This document shows, in pieces, positions 57,316 to 64,000 of a DNA stretch of 64,000 nt. Numbering within the stretch: position 1 is the first letter of the stretch; every line of letters starts with the position of its first letter. Source of the DNA: Galeopsis tetrahit (lineage: Eukaryota; Streptophyta; Magnoliopsida; Lamiales; Lamiaceae). The notes under the pieces were generated by a model, which had not been told where the DNA came from, ran no database searches, and worked only from the letters and a program-made list of their open reading frames with translations. The stretch covers positions 81,490,875-81,554,874 of the forward strand of contig OY776121.1 in NCBI GenBank assembly GCA_963675135.1, in the 5' to 3' direction. A program made the position numbers and the translations under genes.

Positions 57316-57560
57316 TTTGTGAAGAAGATAGAGAGGCTCGTACAAGAGAAGAAAAAGACTCAAGTGTGTCTTTCCAAATACCCTAGCCCTCAAATATATA
57401 GCTGCAAATTTGGCCACGAAACCATGGGTGTAGTTGTAAACTATTGGCCATTCTGTAAAAGAAAAATCTTTGGTGATTCGAAATCCAATTTTCCTTCCAA
57501 ACATTCCACTTATCTATACACCCTTCAATCCTAATCCAAACACGCATACAAAAGGAGGCC

Positions 57561-58249
57561 CAGCGTAAATTTCACCCCCAATCTTAAAGCAAGTGTACCG
57601 TACTCTCCGCGAGTGGATTATAGAATCCCAAAAAATTTCAATGATGAGTAAAATATCATCTTACCCGAGGCAATTTTTATGATGTCGAATGTTTGTATAA
57701 TTTGTGTTGCACAATTAATACCAAAGCACGCCTAATAAAACACTAAATGCAAATTAAGGAGAATTTAATAAGGGAATTCATGGAGAAGATAATATCTTCG
57801 GAAGAAACTCTCTACTGGACTCTCAGGAGAGAAAATAGAGAGAGGAATTTAATTCCCCGAAAATTCTATCTGAAAAATGGAGAGCCATTTCTTTTTCTTT
57901 ATAACAAACCAAACAGTACACAAGTTTGAGAATTTCAATCATAAGGTGGAAATAATGAATGCCTAAAATTTAACTGATTTTATTTTATTTTTTATTTATT
58001 TATAATTTTATTCATTTTTATTAAAGCACCATAAATTATCATAATTAGTTATTTAAAAAAAAAGTTAAAATAGCTCTCAATTTATTTATTTTTATTAATA
58101 TAGTGGAGTTAAATGGGTAACCCGAAACCCATATTAAAATCCGTATACTATAGAAGATTTTCTCAAACTCCAACAATAACCGCCTCCTCTCCCAGCCAGA
58201 ACCTCCGCCTCCGCCTCCGTCTCTGACATCTGATCTCCATCGGGGAATA
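57561..58249. other. upstream region of the small two-exon gene
   Basis: AT-rich spacer with no supported gene. The last 60-70 bases before 58250 are C-rich (ccgcctcctctcccagccag), as in many plant 5' leaders. Confidence 0.5.
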
Positions 58250-60105
58250 ATGGGTGCAGAAGCCGAGAAAAATCAACAAGAATCAGTAATCCACGTTCCA
58301 AAACCTGGGACGGTTCCAACTCCCAACCCTAATTCAATCACAGAAGCTAAATTTGCGGCCTGGAAACGCCGGAAGGTTCTTTCTCTCTCCATTTCCAACC
58401 TTTTCAATTGTCTTGCTTTTTGCAGTATTGATTTCATCTCTGTAATTGAATGTGTAGGGCCAATTATTCATTTGCGTTTTCTTTATTATAAAAATAATAA
58501 TAATACTGTTACCGGATTTCTGAGCGATGAAAAGTCCAAAAAACTGGTCATTTACTCTGTGGAAATACAGAATCGGATTCTCTAAACGGATTTTATTTTA
58601 CAGGAAATCAATTTTTTTAGTTGCTAAAGTTCTGTGCTGTTCTAATTACTCATGTTGTGTGTTACAAGAAAGGTGCTAATCGTATTTCATTATTTGGAAA
58701 CATTTCAGAAAATTTGGCTAATAGTTTAGTTGTTGTTCTTCCTTGTCCTGGGTGCAATTTTATTATATTGCCAAATAACCATTTGAAGTTGCAAGGAGTT
58801 CTTCCCAACCACCCTAGTAAGATGATTCATCTTCCACCTATCTGCAATAGGTTGTGTTGAATCCTTCAATTTATGCAATGGAAAGAGTAGGGAGTTATAC
58901 AAATGTGAAATCTGGATTTCGAAATTGCAGAGTAGCATATAATTTACCACTTTTGGAACTATGCTCTATAATTTTCTTTTACTGGGCCCATCTTTCATTT
59001 AGTTCATGATCTGCTCGTTGAAGATAGGAGCATCTCCATCCGATGTTCAGGACCTATTTCCGAACTTAATACTTACTGAGTGATGTTTTTGCTTTAAAAC
59101 AATAGATGGGAAGTGGGTGCTAAGGAATGGGTTGAAATGCAAAGAATAAACTTCTCAAGAGAATGGGGTGGTTGTAACAGTCCATTTTAGAATGTGGAGT
59201 CACGAAAGAACGGGATTTTGTAGCTGCTTCAAGAGTAAAGCGATGAAACAAAGGCTTCAGATAGTAATATTTAATTTCTTAGTGCTGAAACTGAACAGGA
59301 ATGCTGTAAGTTCGTATTTAGGCTGTTAATTTCAGTTTAAGAAGTCTACAATGGATTGGGATTAACAGTAAATAGCAGATGAAATCACTAATTTAATACT
59401 AGGTCCTGTTGGCCGTTGTCTTGTGAAGATATTTTGGTCTTTTGCTTTTACTTAATGGAAAGCGCAACAACTAGCTGTTAAAAATATGGTTCCTTGATTA
59501 ATCTATCAATGTACAACTGCTCTTTGATGGTGAAGCCCCTTTCCAAGTATGTTAATGCAAGGTTCTAGTAAACCTAAGGGGGCGCTTGGTTCAAATTCTT
59601 CAATAAAAATTGTAATGATAATTATTTGAATAGTGAATTATAATGAAAATAATGATTACATTGTTAGTGTTTTGCTCTAATCTTGGAATAATTTGGGACA
59701 AAAATGATTGTTGGTTGAGAAAAATAGTAGTTAAATGATTATAGGAGGGGAGGTAGTTAATCAAAATGGGGTAATGATTAATTTATTTTGAGTCTCATTA
59801 CCTCGTATTAAGTATGATAAAGGTGAATTGATCATCTTTTATTCTCATTGACCACCACAATTTCCCATGCTCATTACCATTCTGATTGAAGAATTTTGAA
59901 CCAAATGTCCCCTAAATGTTTTTCATGTTCATCTTGTGTTAAGGGCCTTAAGGCATATTGTCTCTTACAGGAGTCTGATGCCTCCACCAGAAAAGATGAA
60001 GCAGCAAGGAAACGTGCAGAGGATATAGCTGCAGGAGTGGTCCAAATGAACGGTCGTGAACTTTTTGAGCGTGAGCCATGGGTTTTTGATGACACACATT
60101 ACTAA
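58250..60105 (+). CDS. 86-residue protein like the C-terminal tail of ZC3H15-type proteins
   Basis: Two exons, 58250-58375 and 59971-60105, joined by a 1595-bp GT-AG intron. The protein starts MGAEAEKNQQESVIHVPKPG, continues with SITEAKFAAWKRRK and, after the junction, has RKDEAARKRAEDIAAGVVQM, then NGRELFEREPWVFDDTHY and a stop. The order F-x-x-W-K-R-R-K, a helical Ala/Lys/Glu stretch and then GRELF followed by an acidic aromatic end matches what I remember of the C-terminal part of CCCH-type ZC3H15/LEREPO4 proteins, which bind DRG GTPases. No CCCH zinc finger is present, so this would be a stand-alone tail-like protein. The function is not known to me; the family link is tentative. The intact frame and clean splice sites argue for a real gene. 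Confidence 0.75.
59578..59912. mobile_element. Tourist-like MITE in the intron of the small gene
   Basis: 335 bp with inverted ends (gggggcgcttggttcaaatt and the reverse complement ggggacatttggttcaaaat) and a perfect 3-bp duplication taa (59575-59577, 59913-59915), as in PIF/Harbinger-derived Tourist MITEs. A second, inverted copy of the family lies in MnmE intron 3. Confidence 0.85.
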
Positions 60106-60670
60106 GGTTAGGTTTATTGGTTCAAAGCATTTCTTCATGCAGTGTTGTTTTCAGTGGCATTGTGATAGTGAAAGTGTCTTAAGAGTTAAGATATTGTATC
60201 TTTTGAAAGAATGTTGCACGCATATTGATGATATCATCGTTGTACACGTAACTTGTAGAGAAGATCTGAACTGATGCAGATATTCATATGGCCTAGAGAT
60301 GGACCTATGAACTATAAACAAGATTCTGAATAGTTGTATGTCTCAATGAAATAAATCCGAATGCTTCCAATGTAGGCGTAGAGTAGGTGAAGATCATTGA
60401 ATTGGTTAATTTGAAACGAGTTGTGTGAGGTGTATAACGATTATCGAACATATGCCCCCACATTGGATCAAGAGCCGGGTTAAAACTCATCTCTAGGAAT
60501 GGATGGGATCTGTTTTAACCTTGATCCTTATTAACCCTGTTGTTGATCCATATTGTTAGTAGGGCATGTGTGTGTTTCCGACGAATGATGGTTACCAACA
60601 GGATGGGAGTGGGGAGAGAGAAAAGATTTCCCAACATGATGGTTTTTGAACATTTAATGGAAAAATTATA

Positions 60671-60933
60671 CTCCCTCCGTCCCACTATAAGTTTCCCACT
60701 TTCCTTTTATGATTGTCTCACTATAAGTTTCTCATTCCATTTTTGGTATATTATTTTCTCTCTCATAATTACATCACTTCTACTTTATCTATTATTTTAT
60801 CATACTTCATCTAATACAAATCTATTATTTTCTCTCTCACCATCACATCACTTATATTTTATCTATTATTTTATCATATTTTTTAATCAAAACACCCAAA
60901 AGGAAGGGGAAGTTTATAGCGGGATGGAGGGAG
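60671..60933. mobile_element. Stowaway-like MITE
   Basis: 263 bp with terminal inverted repeats: left ctccctccgtcccactataa, right the reverse complement ctccctccatcccgctataa. It is flanked by TA on both sides (60669-60670, 60934-60935), the Tc1/mariner target. No coding frame. Confidence 0.9.
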
Positions 60934-61268
60934 TACTGAGTATATATAAATAATTAAAAGTGCATATAATTAAGGACACCGTACAAATTTAACAATTAAA
61001 TGTCACTATATCATTTTAAACTTTTTTTATTTAATACACATGCACGACATGAACACCCACACACCGTTTACTAAGACTTATGGTAATTATTATTGATGTA
61101 CTGTATTTTGTTTCATCGATATGAAATCCAAGACAAGAGCGTAGAAACCACAAACACAATCACAAAGTTCGTATCACAATAAGGTTGTTAAAAAAAAAAA
61201 AAAAAAATTGAAAACAGAAGTAAAAGTGAAAATATTAGACTGGTCAAACTACGTTGGGCATTTTGACA

Positions 61269-61330
61269 AACTCGTCGTCATGTTTAACTTGATTCTTCCC
61301 AACTCGTCGTCATGTTTAACTTGATTCTTC
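61269..61330. repeat. 32-bp tandem duplication
   Basis: Two copies of a unit beginning aactcgtcgtcatgtttaac (61269 and 61301), identical over about 30 bases. Confidence 0.9.
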
Positions 61331-62488
61331 AAAAATAAAAATTAGGTCAATCGGAACTAACCAACCATTGTGCCAAATTGTGAATCAAATAAATTTGCTA
61401 GAATGGTTTATTCCAATTTTAAAAACTTTGAATTAAATAGTATTTTTTGACAAAAATAAATAAATAAATATAAAACTCCCACATTTTATTCTAGAGGCAT
61501 ACCTGATGTAAAACATTAGACATGTAAGAGCAAGGGCTAACAAAGTGGAGTAATCAAACTTACTCATTATGAGTTGAATCTATAGAAGCTGTAAACATGA
61601 AATCATGCAATATTGGACATGCATATTTCATGGGAGGCCAGGTATCTCATTTTTTAAATCCCTTTTATATTATGAATTGACATTATATTAGTGTATTTAT
61701 AAAACATTCATTCAAATAAAATGATCATTTTAAGTTGGGCAAATTCTTCTATACCAATTTCAAAACAGATTTATTTTAAATTATGCAAATCACCAAATCA
61801 ATGTAGATCATATTCAAATCTCAATGCAATATTGCACAATGAAAATTATGATACATTGTGAAATCTATTTTAAATTACTTATTGATAGAATAATAATAAT
61901 GTGTGTAATTATCGATAGTTAGTATGGATTGATGAAATTATTATATTAATTTTAGTGTGGATTTTAAATTATAATCGTCGTATTTTATTTATAATTTTTG
62001 AAATTAATTTTGGTGTTTTTGGCGAAGTTGTCTTAAAATTAAAATTTGAAAACGTTACTTTAAAATATTCTTTAACTATTTCGAAAACGTTAAAATTTGA
62101 AAATATATCACCTTATTTTTTTTAAAAAATAAAATATCCTACTAACACATTTACAATTTAGATTAATATGCACACATATTAAAAAAAAATAGTGTAATAT
62201 TTCTACGTACGTTAATTTTAATGAGTTGAGAGTAATTAATTAACATTAAAAATACAAATTGCAAATAATTATAGGATATATACAGTATAATTAATTGAGC
62301 ATATATATGGAACACAAAATAAAATGGAAAGATAGTAGTAGCTAGTATTTAAAGTTGGTGTTTGATACATAAGTAAAATAGATATACATGATTAATACTC
62401 CATTTATGAGTATAAGTAAAAAGATAGAAAGACATGCAGCAGCATAGTATTACTGGAGTATTATATAGGGTAGCTAGGATGAAAAGGT

Positions 62489-63011
62489 CTACATGATGGA
62501 GCAAGCATGGGGGTTATCGTCGCTGAACATGAGAGAATACTGCTCCTCCACCGGGTTGAGTGTGGCGACGCCGGGCTCGTCGGTGCCGCGGACGTAATTG
62601 GAGGGCGCTTTCTTGTCGTAAACTCCGGTGGCGTAGGGGTGAGCAATCAACTCGTATGGCACGTACGGCCACGGCTCGGCTTTCTTCCCCGTGGATTGAG
62701 CTTTCTTCAACACCTTCTTTGCGTCCACGAACCCGTACACTGTTGCTTTCTGGTTTTTCCAATCTACGTCCACCGATTTTGCCCCTGCACCATATTTACT
62801 ATTATAAGTAGTGATCACACATTTAATTGGGAGAATTAATAAAATAAAATTAGATACCTTTGAGGCCAGAGAGTACATTCTTGATTCTATTACCGCAACC
62901 TTCACAGTCCATTCTGACTTTGAGATCAACGGTTCTGAGCTGCTTCCTCTTCTTCTTTCTCGTGCTGCTTAGCAGATCTGATATGTAATCAAATGTTCCT
63001 TCTACTCCCAT
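62489..63011 (-). CDS. heavy-metal-associated isoprenylated plant protein (HIPP)
   Basis: Two exons on the minus strand, 63011-62858 and 62784-62489, with a short GT-AG intron, giving 149 residues. After a basic N-terminus (MGVEGTFDYISDLLSSTRKK) comes an HMA domain whose metal-binding site MDCEGC has its two cysteines at residues 36 and 39. It continues with VDWKNQKATVYGFVDAKKVL and the HIPP-typical STGKKAEPWPYVPYELIAHP and MFSDDNPHACSIM. The final CSIM is a CaaX box: the cysteine would be farnesylated, anchoring the protein to membranes. This layout and length match the short single-HMA HIPPs of the HIPP20-27 type, linked in the literature to cadmium/zinc binding and stress. The exact orthologue is undecided. 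All key residues are present. A TATA box lies 132 bp upstream. Confidence 0.95.
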
Positions 63012-63142
63012 TTTCTATTATTAATTGATGATTTCTATCAAACGAAAAAATAGTTGCAAGTTTTCTCAGTTATTTTCTGTGATGAATAATATATATGAGA
63101 GAGCTAGAGAGAGGGTTGTGAATATACATATGTGTGGCTAGC

Positions 63143-63150
63143 TTTATATA
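63143..63150 (-). promoter_or_regulatory. TATA box of the HIPP gene
   Basis: Reads tatataaa on the minus strand, 132 bases upstream of the HIPP start codon, leaving room for a leader of about 100 bases. Confidence 0.6.
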
Positions 63151-64000
63151 GAACAATTTCAGAACCCACTTGCTTATTCATGAATATTCACTACTCTATT
63201 ATGAAAAGGAAAGGAATAATCTCACTTCCTTTCATACTTTGATTATATCTAGCTAATTTATCACAATCTTATAAAAAAAAACATAGCGTATGTTAAAAAT
63301 TGATAAATTAAAAGTAAATTGTTGCATGATATTGATAGGTATTGCCTTAGCCGCGAAGTATGATCATGGAGTATGGGGTTGAATAGAATATAAATTTGTT
63401 ACTATCAAAAAAGAAAATGTTCTTCATCGCCAGATTCCGATCATCATCTTTTAATTTGCTGCCACGTGCAGTGTGATCAAGGGTGGATATAGCTACACGT
63501 TGGAACAAAATATATGGATTATCCATCCAAGTGGGAGTAGTTCACAACTTTACTCCCCGCCCATTTCACATTCATTTAATTATCCTTTTCGTGCTTAAAA
63601 TTTAGTTAGAGTCACTACACATTTTTGCTAAATTTAATTTAATTTCATGACAATTTTTAATATTCCTTGTAAATTCTTCACTAGTTATTTCAATTTGATA
63701 CACAGTTTATATTTTTAGCATAAAATAATTACTCCTAATACATAAGAGTGTTGTTACTGCTTGAATACGGTATGAATGTAATCTTCAAGAGATGACAAAA
63801 GATGTATCACATGCATGATTGGAAAAAATCAAGTCATAATTTAAATTAGTGTACTAAATTGAAGCAATTAAAGAGAGGTGGTGAATTTACATAAAAATAT
63901 TACTAAAAGTTACAGATTAAATTAAGATTGTAATTAATATAGAATTAACCCTTAATTTTATTTTGATATAAATGTCAGTTTAAATTATTTCTAATCTTCA
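63151..64000. other. HIPP upstream region
   Basis: AT-rich non-coding sequence to the end of the window. A ccacgtgc word (G-box core cacgtg) lies at about 63462-63469, which could be a bZIP/bHLH binding site. No gene or transposon ends were recognised. Confidence 0.45.

Larger units (their letters stand above)
42924..57560 (-). mobile_element. L1-type LINE, split by a Gypsy insertion
   Basis: A minus-strand LINE of about 6 kb net. Reading order: ORF1 (57315-55702), ORF2 endonuclease and reverse transcriptase (55705-52784), then after the insertion (44174-52783 with its duplicated agcac) the ORF2 zinc-binding and RNase H part (44173-42977), and a poly(A) tail seen as a T run at 42924-42934. 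The two halves join exactly in frame at the insertion point. The right border (5' end) is approximate and no LINE target duplication was identified. Confidence 0.9.
60106..62488. other. spacer between the small gene and HIPP
   Basis: Holds the 3' region of the small gene, one MITE, a 32-bp tandem duplication and a poly-A run near 61190-61207. No other gene is supported. Confidence 0.5.

Noticed and set aside
1..64000. CRISPR arrays, bacterial operons, rRNA or tRNA genes
   Set aside because: No spaced identical repeats with unique spacers, no ribosome-binding-site-led gene runs and no tRNA or rRNA signature were seen; tRNA-like words occur only as retrotransposon primer-binding sites.

Overview
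The window is nuclear DNA of a flowering plant, most likely a eudicot. It is AT-rich. Its genes are split by GT-AG introns and their products are plant nuclear families: an organelle-targeted MnmE GTPase, an mTERF protein, two SULTR sulfate transporters and an isoprenylated heavy-metal-associated protein (HIPP). The spaces between them are filled with plant transposable elements. The species cannot be read from the sequence.

Layout. From 1 to 13.4 kb is a gene-rich arm: a broken B3-domain-like pseudogene (1690-2134), MnmE/TrmE on the minus strand (10 exons, 2911-6786), a divergent intronless mTERF gene (7039-8277) and a SULTR1-type sulfate transporter on the minus strand (12 exons, 9160-12364). 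From 13.4 to 20.8 kb is a nest of elements one inside another: a decayed solo LTR holds a hAT-type element, which holds a short non-autonomous LTR retrotransposon, which holds a Mutator-type MITE, which holds a non-autonomous CACTA element. The four inner levels each have a target-site duplication. From 22.0 to 27.5 kb is a nearly full-length Copia element with three in-frame stops. From 29.05 to 34.25 kb is a second, decayed Copia element with later insertions in both LTRs. A SULTR3-type sulfate transporter lies at 35086-39900 (+, 12 exons). From 42.9 to 57.6 kb is an L1-type LINE on the minus strand, cut in two by an 8.6 kb Gypsy element (44179-52778) with two 1811-bp LTRs that encodes gag and a protease region but no reverse transcriptase or integrase. 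The last arm has a two-exon gene for an 86-residue protein (58250-60105) and a two-exon HIPP gene (62489-63011).

How the genes relate. MnmE and mTERF share a 252-bp divergent promoter region and both look organelle-targeted; one modifies tRNA and the other belongs to a family acting on organellar nucleic acid. The two sulfate transporters have the same 12-exon plan with almost identical exon lengths, so they descend from one ancestral gene; they face opposite directions across about 23 kb of transposons.

I found no clearly new biological system. The strongest unusual content is the deep nesting, a 4-base stop/start overlap between the two LINE ORFs, repeated polypurine-tract-like motifs in the Gypsy element, and the MnmE/mTERF head-to-head pair. 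Exon borders were placed by eye from GT-AG sites and reading-frame continuity; no transcript data or database search was used.
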